In this document: positions 22,863 to 35,626 of the stretch, in pieces
How positions within the stretch are numbered: the stretch's first letter is position 1
Layout: every line of letters starts with the position of its first letter
Assembly: GCA_036872755.1 (NCBI GenBank)
Contig: JAVHNS010000002.1
Location: forward strand, 3,100,001-3,164,000
Origin: Orbilia blumenaviensis
Taxonomy: Eukaryota; Ascomycota; Orbiliomycetes; Orbiliales; Orbiliaceae
Length of the DNA: 64,000 nt
Direction: 5' to 3'
Made by a program: the position numbers and the translations under genes
Notes under the pieces: generated by a model
What the model was told of the DNA's origin: nothing
Database searches by the model: none
What the model saw: the letters and a program-made list of their open reading frames with translations, nothing else

Positions 22863-24604
22863 TTTTCTTGAGAAATTAAATAAAAAATAAAAAATAAAAA
22901 ACAATCATTACTGGCATATAGATAGGATTGAATCTACGAAACTGCACATATGACAGTTTGGTTTGCTTGAAGATGGATTTGGAGCATGCTAAGGAATATT
23001 CCAAGCTACTGCTCAGTACTAAGTACCTACCTACCCAATTACAAGGCTGAGGTTCAAACTGAACACAAAGAGCTCCCAAGAATTCTGGGGTCCATTGGAT
23101 GAACAAAAAAAGGAAGAGGGTCTGCTTCTAGAAGCTGTCGACTTTTCAAACTTCCCTGTCGCAGCGGTCGGATATCTGCATATGCCATGGATACACCGCC
23201 AAGAGCCGCCTATAGCTACTGACAGATACCATTCGAATGCACTCGTCGGATCTTTGGCGCCTACTAGTCATTTCTTTCATATGTTTTATGCATATACATT
23301 GCAGCCTATTGATAGTTGGCGTAAGACCTCTTTAACGCCTTTAACATATGACGAAGGGTGTGTTTTTTTTTGCGCTTTGTATCGAGTATATACGAAATGG
23401 GCGCATAGGCAGAAGGGATAGCTTACGCACGCTGGGATTTCCTGGCTGGGGAAACAAAGTTAGGCGAGTCTCAACTTACGTCGCCGTCCCGACCAAACAA
23501 AACCGAAAGAAAAGGAAAGTAACCTTTTTCTGTTTGGTATGGAACCTCCCCAGCCCTATGAGAAAGCTAGAAAATGGGTAAAAGCCTGCTTTGAAACGTT
23601 GAAACGGTTGGTTACTCCGCGCCCGAGAGATGTAAGCTATCTTGGGGGCCTTTCGCGCTCAGAATGGCAATCCGTAGCTCCGATGGGGTCGCGAGACCAT
23701 CCCGACCAAAAAGAACAAGGAGGTGGGGTTTTTTTGGGGGGGGAAGATGAGAAGTGAAATTTGGCGATGGAGTTCGTCTCAACCTTAGCTCGATTTGAGG
23801 AGCCTAACCAGGGAATGTGTAATTCCGGGTCCAAACCCGCAAAGTGAGACCCTGTTGAGAGGGAGGGAAGCTATTCACCCGCCTCCGGCGCAGAAGAAGA
23901 AGACAGACGCAAGAAGCTGTCGTAGTTTCGGCTACCGCCTGGGATGACATTAGCAGTTGGGTTCGACATGACGGGGGGCGCCGTAATCGTCTATCAACCT
24001 AGAAGCTGGCGGGGGTGGAAGATCATAATGATATCGAGAGGCTGTATCAATGCATCTGTGTATAAAAGCTTCACCGGAGTGACCGGCTGTCAGAAAGACT
24101 CCCTTTAGAAGACCATCGGATAACACAGACAAATCATTTCAGATATATCAATCACCCGGTCACAACTAAAATCTTGGAAAAAATTTATAAAAAAAATATT
24201 CTGTTTATTTTAAATTCGTCTCAACCCTTTTTTTTAGGGATTGCCTTTTATAAAGAAAATTCTATTCTTCTTCTCAGCCCTTGAAAAAGTAAGTCAGCTC
24301 TGCAGCAGCTCTGCAGCAGCAGCTCTCCCTCCCTACTCCTGAGTGTGATATAAATATCATCCTGGCTCGGGGTTGAATGCATGCTCACTCACCTTTTGTT
24401 ACTTATAAAAACTAACTTTTTCTGCTTCCTGCCTCCGCCTTTTGCTTTCCTCTAGAATTCAACTTATTTTCAGTCTCGCAAAACAAAACATTCAAAGTCT
24501 TTTTTTTTTTATTCGCATTTTTATACTTCGATTCACGGTGAGTACTTTTTTTATTTGGAATTTAAAGCTTTCGGATCTTCACACGTTGGATATATTGGGG
24601 GTTG

Positions 24605-24640
<36 letters not shown>

Positions 24641-25808
24641 TTCTTCCTTCTCCTTCTCCTCCTCCTAGCTCCTTAGCTCCGTGTTTCTTCGATGTTTTCG
24701 ATCTTGGATGCATGAGCAGGCACACAATGCATCGCACATATCCTATATCGTGATATATAGGCCGAGGGTGCGTTCGGGTCGTCTAGCTATACTGTTTCGG
24801 GCAGTGGCCACAGCAGCGACCAAGACTTCTCGTGCATGGCATTTGGTGATGTCTTTCATAAGCTTGGGTTGCTTGCACTTGCCAGCAACGGGGACAGGGT
24901 GGGAAGTATCCGTTCGTATCTCGTGGCGTCGACTGCCTCCAGTCGTTTGATCCACTTTTGCTCCGAAAGTATAGGGCACCATTGCCTGTTCGGCAAGCTG
25001 GTTGCGAGACCTGGTAAACCAGCCCTTGTGGTTTTCTGGTCTGTACTGTACTGTACTGTCTGCAGCATAATGTATACATGCATTGAATGTATCAGACGGT
25101 GTACGGTGTACAGATATTATTAATTGTTATGGGTGGCCATTGCCAATGCCAATAGCACCCCCCCCGGTACGAGAGATTGAGATTGAGAGAGAGAGCTGAG
25201 AATTGCCAATTGTGGTAATTTCAGAAGATAAAGCTAGGCGAGAAGCGGTAATATTCATTCATCCATGGCCATCCTCTCTCTCATCCTCGATTTCTCAACA
25301 AGCTTGCTTACTTACTAGCTTGGGGGTTTTTTTCCCTTGGGAGGCGGTGGTGTAGTAGTGGTGGTGGTGGTGGTTGATTGTTACTTAATAAGAGAGGCAG
25401 AGAAGAAGAAGAAGAAGAAGAAGAAGAAGCTAGTCCCTTAGCTGGTTAATTTACTAGTACTTACCTAGTATACTAGTAAACTGCCTTTCTCCTCTTTTTT
25501 TCTGGTCTCTCCCTTTTTAACTCTCCCCCTCATTCGATTCTCGCCTTTCTTCCCCTTCCATTAATTGCAACCCAATCTGGGCAACCTTCCCACAACCTGA
25601 AATTAAAATCCCACTCCGACCACGTCTCCCCATCTCCATCCCCTCATCCATATCCTTATCCTTTACCTCGACCTTTTCATCTAGAGTCACGTTTTTAATG
25701 TATTTGCTTGCTCTCCCGTCCATTGCTTGTGTCTTTTTCCGTTTTCTCCGTTGGTTCCATCTTGCTGACGTAGCTTTTCTCGCGCACGATAGATCATAAT
25801 CAGTCAAC
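22863..25808. other. Long intergenic region upstream of actin; possible 5' leader with intron
   Basis: No coding gene recognised over 2.9 kb. It contains a CAGCAGCTCTG-type tandem repeat (about 24298-24327), a TTATAAAAACT element (about 24402), a 33-nt poly-T (24607-24639), a (GTG)n run (about 25352-25374) and an (AGA)n run (about 25402-25430). The pyrimidine-rich stretch 24420-24540, ending in CACG followed by GTGAGT (24539-24544), looks like a transcribed leader with a 5' splice site and could belong to actin. Confidence 0.5.
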
Positions 25809-27743
<1,935 letters not shown>

Positions 27744-28956
27744 GCGTATTCTTATTTTGGCACGTCATATCATCCATTATCTCAACGGAAAGGGAAAGAG
27801 TGAAGTGGAAGGAAAGGATGAGATGCATCTACTAGGAAAGAGGGGGGAAAAAACCTCGACTACCCTTTTTTCTTTTTCTTTCTTAAACGAGTTGAAAGGA
27901 TTCAACTTTTTCTTTAGAAATCAAATTCTTTGAAATATGGAGGGTCCCTAAATCTCGGATCGAAGAAGAAACGATGCCGGCTAGGTTTCCTTTTTTTTTT
28001 CTTGTTCAGTGTGTTTCTGACTTTTTTTTTGTACCACTTTTGACTGGCTTTCTTTCCTGGACACCCGAAAAAAAAAAACCTTCTTATCCCCTCATACCCT
28101 CCCAATACCTCTATATTCTCTACAACCCCGAATACCTTTTTTCTTAAAAATGCTTTTTCTTTGAATGTTTTGTTGAGAAACGGGCAATTAAAAAACCAAA
28201 CTTTTTAACCCTTTTTCAAAAATTGGATGCTTCCCTTCCGGATCGTATAAAGCTAAAGCTAAAGGATTGTGATTAAGAATCGTGCGATTGGTTCTTTCCT
28301 GCGTGGTATAGTATAGTATTCTTTCTTTCTTCTTCTCTCCTTTGAATCTGCGAAGCTCTCTGTGTGTGGTTTCTATTTTGTTGGTTCAGGCGATTGGTGA
28401 AGAGGAAGGAGTAGAAATAGAAGGAGGACAGAATGGAGAACGGTTGTAGATGGTAGATATAGCTACATAGACATCGATGCGCCTACAGCCTAGATGTATC
28501 AATTGGTCGTGATCTTGGTTAGAGAATTTTTTTTTTAAAAAAAAATTTGGTCTTTTGAAGGAGAACTTTTTTTAGCCCTGAAGCTTTGTATGTCGTTTGT
28601 CAATGCATGCACGCATAGTAATCATTATAAAACCTATCCTCGACTAATCGTATATATATACATGCGCATCATATGCAGGTCTAGATATGACATTTTATAT
28701 TAGCAGACCAATCTCCGACCATCCATCCAATACCAAAACGCCGACACCCGAGTTAAAAGAGTTATAGCTTAACGCCGTCCGATCGAAACATCTATGATAT
28801 AATACATGAGCAAGGAAGTACCTCTATATAAGAAAAGGTAAAAAAAAAAAAAAAAAAAAAAAGCCTTGTTTATAAAAGCCCCTCCCACAAACAAAAGGAG
28901 AAGAAGAAGAAGAAGAAGAAGAAACGAAAATGAAAGGGAAAACGTTCGAAATCAAA
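27744..28956. other. Convergent intergenic region, actin and RMP1 3' flanks
   Basis: AT-rich with short homopolymers. A 23-nt poly-A run (28840-28862) and a (GAA)n run (28899-28924) lie near the RMP1 stop. No gene recognised. Confidence 0.65.
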
Positions 28957-29979
28957 TTAGAGGTCAGCGAATAAATCATCGATTGCAGTTCGTTTTCTAG
29001 GAGGTGATGAAGAAGATATTGGTGGTTCCGGTTCATCTGAAAGTGGTGTCGTAGTTCTTCTTTTTGTGCGGATATCGAGTTTTTGTCGTTTTGTGGTTAC
29101 TTTTGTTACTCCTTCTTCATCTTCATCATCATCTTCTCCGGCTTGCGTCTTTCGGGTTCTTTGGTTGGTTTTGACAGTAGTGGTGGTGGTAAGCATGATA
29201 GAGTCACGGCTTATGATTTCACCCGTGTCTTCACCCTCTTCCTCTTCACCATGTTTCTTGCGTATGCTTAATGTCGAGGCTGTAATATCCTCTTCCACCT
29301 TCTCTTTAATCGATACGCTTCCTCCCCGCTCCTGCACCTCCTCCTCCTCCTCCCTCTGATTCTTATCAGTCTCATCCTCAAACGGCTGCAATACCATATG
29401 CACCCTAGCCAAACAACCGAGCATAACCATCCCCATGGACGCATACTGCGTCGAAGTGATCAATGTCGTAAACGCCCTGTGCGCATTGGGTATTATAGCG
29501 GTCATCAGGCGGTTCAATAACAATATAAAAGTTTTATCGGCTTTAAGGGTGGTGATCAACAACATCCTCCTCCTCTTCTCCTTCTTCTTCTTCTTCTCTT
29601 CTTCTTCTTTTTCTTCGGTTTTATTGTCATCGTTATCATCATAATCTGAATCGGAGTCTGATGATGATGCTTCGAAGACGGTAGTAGTTGTAGTTGTAGT
29701 ATCGGTATCAGGGTATGTCTGCTGTAGGTGGGAGGTCACACGCTCCAAGCAGCGTTTGAGCATCTGCAGCCATTTGAACCAGAGGGAGGACCGGTGCTGG
29801 TTTTTGGATTTGTAGACCAGGAGGTGGAGGATGTTGCGGTCGTTTGTTAGGAGGGTTGTTAGGGATTTTATGGATGTTGGTGCTGTAGCTATAGCTGTAA
29901 CTGTAGCTGTGGATGTGGATGTAGTAGTGGTTGGTGGTGGTGGTGGTGGTGGTGGTGGTGGTGGTGGTGGTGGTGGCAT
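28957..29979 (-). CDS. RMP1: RNase MRP protein subunit Rmp1-like
   Basis: Single-exon minus-strand gene, 340 aa. Residues about 40-75 contain ILHLLVYKSKNQHRSSLWFK followed by WLQMLKR, matching the hallmark (L-L-x-x-S-K-N-Q-H-R-x-S-x-W-x-K-W) of the Rmp1 family. A second conserved block, IPNAHRAFTTLITSTQYASM, follows after a long insert of acidic and Lys/Glu-rich low complexity. The C-terminus is basic, with RKRTAIDDLFADL at the end. Rmp1 is the RNase MRP-specific protein that distinguishes this pre-rRNA and mRNA processing ribonucleoprotein from RNase P. Yeast Rmp1 is about 200 aa, so this copy is lengthened by low-complexity inserts and a run of 15 prolines plus threonines encoded by a (GGT/ACC)n microsatellite at the very start. 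An alternative start after the repeat is possible. Divergent from CWC21. Confidence 0.78.
   Translation of the reverse strand: MPPPPPPPPPPPPPPPTTTTSTSTATVTAIATAPTSIKSLTTLLTNDRNILHLLVYKSKNQHRSSLWFKWLQMLKRCLERVTSHLQQTYPDTDTTTTTTTVFEASSSDSDSDYDDNDDNKTEEKEEEEKKKKKEKRRRMLLITTLKADKTFILLLNRLMTAIIPNAHRAFTTLITSTQYASMGMVMLGCLARVHMVLQPFEDETDKNQREEEEEVQERGGSVSIKEKVEEDITASTLSIRKKHGEEEEGEDTGEIISRDSIMLTTTTTVKTNQRTRKTQAGEDDDEDEEGVTKVTTKRQKLDIRTKRRTTTPLSDEPEPPISSSSPPRKRTAIDDLFADL
29931..29976 (-). repeat. (GGT)n microsatellite coding for polyproline in RMP1
   Basis: A trinucleotide run that on the minus strand reads as CCA/CCACC codons, giving an uninterrupted proline tract directly after the initiator Met. 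Its length is likely to vary between strains. Confidence 0.9.
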
Positions 29980-30371
29980 ATTTTTGATGGGGGGTTGGAG
30001 TGTTGAAGCTATGTAAGGGAGTCAAGTATTGAAGCTTCTATGAAGATTTGCGAATGGATGTCGCTTAATTTTCTCGGCTGGTTCCTTTTTTTTCTGGGGT
30101 TCGGCGCGTTCTTTCTTCCTTCGCTAGACCTCGAACAGAAAACAGCAGCGCGGGCAGCGGGCTCATTCCATCCCCAATTCCAACAGTCAACATCACCATC
30201 ATCACTCCACCTTTTTCTCTCCAATCCAACCTCCCTACTCCTCTCTTTCTCCTCCTCCCCCCTACTCCTATCCATCCTTTCATCAAGAAAAAATTAGAAA
30301 GTAAAGTAGTAAGTATATACAAAGAGAGAGTGTGTGTGTGTGTGAAAAGCAAAAAAAAGAGGAAGAACAAA
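29980..30371. promoter_or_regulatory. Divergent promoter between RMP1 and CWC21
   Basis: Only 392 bp separate the two start codons, so the genes probably share regulatory DNA. The CWC21 side is pyrimidine-rich (30175-30285) and carries a (GT)n tract near 30330-30343 in the leader. No perfect known site is claimed. Confidence 0.5.
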
Positions 30372-30883
30372 ATGTCCTCCAACGTCGGCCTCTCCACCCC
30401 CCGCGGCAGCGGTACCTCCGGCTACGTCCAACGGAACCTATCCCACATCCGCCCGCGCGATCCGAACTCCACATCCTCACCCAGAGACTACGATAAATTC
30501 GAAAAGCACCGACAGCGACAGCCCGACAGGGAGATTCTGGAGCATGACAGGAAACGTAACGTGGAGGTCAAGTGCTTGGAGCTGAGGGATAAGCTTGAGG
30601 ATGATGGGTATGGTTTCCCCTCCCCCCCTTTCTATTATATTATATATATATATATATATATATTAGTCGTTCTTTTTGGCAGGCAGGCAGGCTGACTGGT
30701 GAATACACACACACACAGAATGGAAGAAGACGAAATCGAAGAACAGGTAACGGCCCTCCGAAACAAATTGATGGGACAGCTGGACTCCCAAAGAGTCGAC
30801 GCCAGAGGTCTCAAATCCCACCAAGTGCACGAATTGGCACAGGCGAAGATGGGTATGTTCCCCCCCAATTCACACACCTAAAT

Positions 30884-30920
<37 letters not shown>

Positions 30921-31473
30921 TAGGTATATAAGACAACAATCACTAACTAATAAAAAAACAGCCGAAAACGCCCGCCTCCAACGCGCCCTCCAAATCTCCT
31001 CAGACTACGAAGAAGGCAGCCACTGGAAACGCCAAGCGGAGGAAAAAGTCAGAAGGCAGGAAGAGATCGCTGCGAAGGAGGCATTGGCGATACAGGAGCG
31101 TGAGAAACAGAGGCAGAGAGAGGTTGAAGACGAGATCAGACGGGAGAAGGAGAAGGATGCCGAGCTGAGAAGGCGGAATAGACGGGATAGGAGTGAAAGT
31201 CGGAGTAGGAGCCGGAGTCCCGGTAGGAGTGATCTGGGCAGAGGGAGAGGGAGGGGAAGGGGCAGTGTTTCTAGGACTCCATCCAGAAGGAGCGATAGCT
31301 ATGACAGTAGGGATCGGTCCAGAAGCCGGAGCAGGACCAGGAGTAGGAGCAGAAGTCCGGATGACGGGAGGAGGAGGAGAAGGGAGTCGAGAAGTTTGAC
31401 CAGAAGCCGTAGCAGGAGCTATAGCGCCGACCCGGAGAGGAGACGGTATAACAACAACGACGATAGCGACTAA
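30372..31473 (+). CDS. CWC21: Pre-mRNA splicing factor Cwc21/SRm300-like
   Basis: Exons 30372-30607, 30719-30852 and 30962-31473, about 293 aa. The N-terminus, MSSNVGLSTPRGSGTSGYVQ followed by RNLSHIRPRD, is the diagnostic segment of Cwc21/SRRM2 proteins, which sits in the spliceosome catalytic centre near Prp8 and Snu114. The cwf21 helical domain (DEIEEQVTALRNKLM and on through the second splice) follows. Then come a charged helix rich in E, R and K (about residues 150-205) and a C-terminal Arg/Ser domain with many RSRSRS repeats. The RS domain is longer than in yeast Cwc21 and is closer to the SRm300 layout. Both introns contain (TA)n microsatellites. The gene is divergent from RMP1 and convergent with the SUR1 gene. 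Confidence 0.94.
30640..30664 (+). repeat. (TA)n in CWC21 intron 1
   Basis: Dinucleotide repeat within the 111-nt intron. Confidence 0.9.
30887..30919 (+). repeat. (TA)n in CWC21 intron 2
   Basis: Second (TA)n tract, inside the 109-nt intron; both introns of this gene carry the same repeat type at a similar place. Confidence 0.9.
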
Positions 31474-32502
31474 ATACCTAACCAACTAACCAGCCAGACC
31501 TACCAAGCATTTTACCGGTGATACGTTGCTTCGAGGGACTGTGTTATCTTTTTTTGAGAGAGAGCCTTTTTTGGTACGATATTATTTGTAGCTGGCGACT
31601 GCATCCTTTTATTTTTACTTCTTAGGCTTGTATTAGTATGATGGTATCATTGTAATCCCGCATATCAGAATGCCAGGGCAGTTTATGGAGTGGGATAGTG
31701 TCCTTGTACGACTGCAAAAGCGGGTGATAAATACTTATATATAAGTGATGATGATAATAGTAATATCATCTGGATAGCATAAATCCAGTATCCATTAATT
31801 TCCAAACCACACGCGCTATATCTTTATAGAGTGGAAAAAGCAAGAGAGAGAGAGAAAGAACGCCATCCAACCATCCATCATGCCAATGGTATATCATACA
31901 AGCGAGTGTCCAGAAAGAAAACAAAGAAAAACAAAAAAAATAAATAAACCGCATTTATACTAATAAACAGGTCCCGTAATAATATAAGCTAATCCATAGA
32001 TCATCGTAGATATCCCACCGTATTAGGCATTAGTATATAAGGGTTAGCTTGGTAAGTGCTCGACTGCTGTATCCCAATCATCATCATTATGAAGGAGTAT
32101 TTATGGAAGAGGTGGGTAGGGGAAGGGAGAGGGTAATTAAAAACAGGCCTGGCATGTAGCCTTCTATACCATCGAAGAGGACCCTTGGACACCCGATTGT
32201 CCAAGCTCCTGGGGTACATATCGAAAAGAAGAGGGAAAGGTATGAGGGCAATGTAAAAAAAAACTCAAAAGAACTCCCACATGATGCAAAAAAAATGTAT
32301 TTGTTCGGGCTGCCCATATTGCATGAAATAGCTTCTTCAAGAAAGAGGTGGAGTATACAGCGCACAGGCCGCCTCTTATTATTCTCGCTCAAAGAATGAT
32401 ACGTCGTCATCAATACAGTCAAGCAAAAGAGAGAGAAATTTTTGGATGGACCGTTGAGAGGAACTACTCGATGTGTCCTTAAAGAAGAAGAAGAAAGGGG
32501 CT
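31474..32502. other. Convergent intergenic region, CWC21 and SUR1 3' flanks
   Basis: AT-rich 3' flanking DNA of two convergent genes. No gene or RNA recognised. Confidence 0.6.
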
Positions 32503-33462
32503 TTAAGCATCGTAGTTTCCCTTGTCCACCTTGGAATACCCTCTTGGGCGGTGAATAACCCAGTAAACGGTGTACCCAAGAAGACCGGCCACTAGAACAA
32601 CGCCAACGACCATATGAGGCACGTGTGTTCGCATCTAAAAACGCAGACCCGTTAGCATTCCTTCCATACAGTAGATATATATGTAAGGGAATAAATATAT
32701 ATTAAGAGTTACTTACCCAGAAGATCGTCTGAGCATCCTGAGTATGCCACGAGCTGCCCTTGTACACCTTGAAGAAACTCCACGCCTGGTGCTGCTGCTC
32801 AGGATGCATCAATATCCTCACCCGAGCCGACTCCTCAAGGTCCATCCCAATCCATTTCTTCCAGATGATACTCAGGAATAGTGGACCGGTGGATGCCATG
32901 ATGGTGATGTATGGCATAACCCAGTGTCTATCGTAACTTTGCAGGACTTCGGTGACGTGGACGAAGAATTTATGCTCGGGTATGGCGGACATGAAATCAT
33001 TGGAGATTCCAGTTGGATCTGTTTTGCGAGCAACGGAAGGATACGCAAGAAGTGGGTCGAGTTTACGTTTGCAGCCCTGAAAATCACAGAAAAAGGAAGA
33101 AGAAAACAATCATAGTGGACCATGTTAGCTATACCATTTCTCTGTACTCTGAGGTTCAAGATTTGGTGGTATATATATTGTTGGACATACCACATCGAGA
33201 TCGATATAAATTCCTCCGAACTTGCGCAGAGCAAAGTAGCGAATGACGTCTGCTCGCATGATGGGGTGGTCGTAGCCGTCAAAGGTCTTCAGGAACCATG
33301 GGTATTCCTTTTCGATGAACTCGCGGGCCGAATCGTCCGTCCATAGCTATTCAAATGCAATAAAAGCAGATTTCATCAGCCATCTTCCAAATTCTACATA
33401 TATAATATTCACATTACTAACGATACACACACATACATACACGTACATACACATGTATATAT

Positions 33463-33525
<63 letters not shown>

Positions 33526-33836
33526 AGTGTTTATGTGCGGACATGGCTAATCCTCACCTTATATTCATACTCGGGATGCAAATCCAAACACTCCTTCTGC
33601 GGAGCCTTCCATTTGTCAGGAATATCCGCAGTCTTGTAGGTCTGGTGGATGATCTTGGGGACCAACGGGGGACGTTTCGAGAACTGCTCGGGAGCATCGA
33701 TATCGATCTCGGCCTTGGGGATGAGGTCATGCGAGACGTCCTCGAAGAGAAGGGAGATCAGAGTGGAGGTGCTGTAAACGCCATAGCCGAGAGCGACGGC
33801 GACAACGACGAGGAAGTAGATGAATGCCCGGCGCAT
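32503..33836 (-). CDS. SUR1: GT32 mannosyl-phosphorylinositol ceramide synthase catalytic subunit (SUR1/CSH1-type)
   Basis: Minus-strand exons 33836-33558, 33346-33191, 33076-32717 and 32634-32503 give about 308 aa. The enzyme transfers mannose from GDP-mannose to inositol phosphorylceramide in the Golgi. The N-terminal helix RRAFIYFLVVVAVALGYGVY is a signal anchor. The GT32 core has PKIIHQTYKTADIPDKWK, LWTDDSAREFIEKEYPWF, ADVIRYFALRKFGGIYIDLD with the DxD motif (D142, D144) at the end of exon 2, and SNDFMSAIPEHKFF. A second hydrophobic segment (VVGVVLVAGLLGYTVYWVI) is near the C-terminus, as in yeast Sur1/Csh1. Yeast proteins are longer (about 380 aa). The start at 33836 is preferred because upstream in-frame codons come from a poly-A/T leader. 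Intron 1 carries a long (GT)n tract. It depends on GDP-mannose import, the role of the transporter at the left end of the window. Confidence 0.9.
33465..33520 (+). repeat. (GT)n microsatellite in SUR1 intron 1
   Basis: 28 dinucleotide units without interruption, flanked by related CATACA/TGTATG repeats at 33424-33464. Confidence 0.95.
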
Positions 33837-34035
33837 GGCGGTCTGTCCTTTTTTTTTTTTCTTTTTTTTTCTTTTTTCTTTTCCCCTCCCCTTTGACACT
33901 CTCTGGTTATGCTCTATCTTTTGATCTCGGTTATCTGGGTAGAACTAGCTGTCTCTCAAGCTTCCCTGTCGGTTTTCTTTGTCGCCTTATATTGCTACAC
34001 CCTCCCTGTATTTGACTTTGGTGTTTCGTCTTCTC

Positions 34036-34071
<36 letters not shown>

Positions 34072-34541
34072 GGGGATCCGAGTATTCCGGTGTGTTTCAG
34101 GAAGGTGGATGCGCGCGGGTGTGATGAGGCTGAAGAGAGATATAGAGATAATAGAGAGAGAGAGAGAGAGAGAGAAGGAGGGGGTGTGGTGGTGGTGGTG
34201 GTGGTGGTGGTGGTGGTGGTGGTGGTGGTGTATTGTATTAATATCAGGGACCGGGTACGGGGTATATAGGAGAGAGGTTGAAGAGGTTGTGAGGTTGAGA
34301 GGTTGAGAGCCAGCCCGATGGAGCCCGGTCAGGTCAGGTCAGAGAGTCTTGGCGTGGATGCCGGCGGACATGACAGTCGACAGTGGCACCTTCCGGGCCT
34401 GATCCGATTGATATTGGTACCTATCGCCCAAAAAAATATAAAATAAAATAAAATAAAAAAATAATGACACCGTGATCGTAAGACAAGATGATATATCTCG
34501 CAGTGCAACTAAATATTAATTTGATTGATCATTGATTGCTT

Positions 34542-34593
<52 letters not shown>

Positions 34594-35234
34594 GACATAT
34601 GATTCGTGTATGTACTGACTGACTGACATACATACATACACGGCGCGTTACGTAGCCCCGAGTTGCCTGGGTCCATCATGCCGTACCAGCTAACTTAGCA
34701 CCGCGTAAGCTAACATATACGAACATACCAGGCTTGCCGGTGTAATATAAGATATGCGATAGCATTGATATAATATCATGATGTGTGTATGAAGTATTAT
34801 AGTACAAAAAAAGGCTAACTAAGTGTTTGAATAAAACAGCCAAGTAAGTTAAGCCGGCACCTTTAACGTAAGAAGCACCGTTTGGAGAGAGTTTGGACAC
34901 ACTCAGAGAGAGAGAGAGAGAGAGAGAGAGGCTGTTTCAAAAGCTGCTCGCTTCAGACCCACCACCATGATCCCCCGGTAACGTTAAAAATTCCCAATCC
35001 GGCAATTTCTCCAGCATTTTTTTTCTAACCACCACCACCAATTCATCCGCAATCCTCAACTGCTATAACATACTCTTCATTCACTACTATAGTGGTATTA
35101 ACCAGGCTATCTTATCCTATCACACCGGCTCAATCGCTATCACAATCACACCATACACAATCACATCACACTTACCCCCACCACACACAGTTACTACCAA
35201 AAGAAAAGAAAGAAAGAAAGAAGAAGGGGAAAAA
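33837..35234. promoter_or_regulatory. Divergent upstream region of SUR1 and TIM8, microsatellite-rich
   Basis: 1.4 kb with dense simple repeats: (GA)n at 34040-34067 and 34153-34175, (GGT)n at 34188-34230, (GATA)n at 34543-34593, (GA)n at 34904-34931, and a CA-rich TIM8 leader (35120-35190). No coding gene is recognised, and open frames here are repeat-driven. Confidence 0.7.
34543..34593 (+). repeat. (GATA)n microsatellite
   Basis: About 12 perfect tetranucleotide units, with short CTGA and CATA repeats just downstream. Confidence 0.95.
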
Positions 35235-35626
35235 ATGGACTCCTCAAGCGGCGACATCAACCTCACAGACCTCTCCCAAAACGACAAGAAGGAACTCCAG
35301 CAGTTCGTCTCAAATGAGGCTCAGAAGGCCAAGATTCAGTCTAGTACGTCTGTCCTCTATCCAAGCAATACACAATCCGAACTACCTATATACCCAAATA
35401 AATAAATAAAAAAAAAAAAAAAATACTAACTTCGTTTTTGTTGAATAAAAACATAGCCGTCCACTACCTAACAGACATGTGCTGGAAACGCTGCATCACC
35501 TCCAAGATCTCCTCGGGACAAATGGACTCCTACGAACGCCCGTGCATGGAGAACTGCGTCGACCGCTACATCGATTCCCAGATGACCGTCCTCAAGCACC
35601 TTGAGCAGCTACGGGGTCAGCTGTAA
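35235..35626 (+). CDS. TIM8: Mitochondrial small TIM chaperone Tim8
   Basis: Exons 35235-35343 and 35457-35626 give 92 aa. It is a small intermembrane-space chaperone that pairs with Tim13 to escort hydrophobic precursors to the TIM22/TIM23 machinery. The twin CX3C motif is intact: C45-W-K-R-C49 and C66-M-E-N-C70, separated by 16 residues, as required for the two disulfides formed by Mia40. The N-terminal LTDLSQNDKKELQQFVSNEA and the Tim8-typical ...ITSKI...ERPCMENCVDRYIDS fit Tim8 rather than Tim9, 10 or 13. There is no cleavable presequence, as expected. The intron has a CTAAC branch site and an upstream A-rich tract. Divergent from SUR1. Confidence 0.96.
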
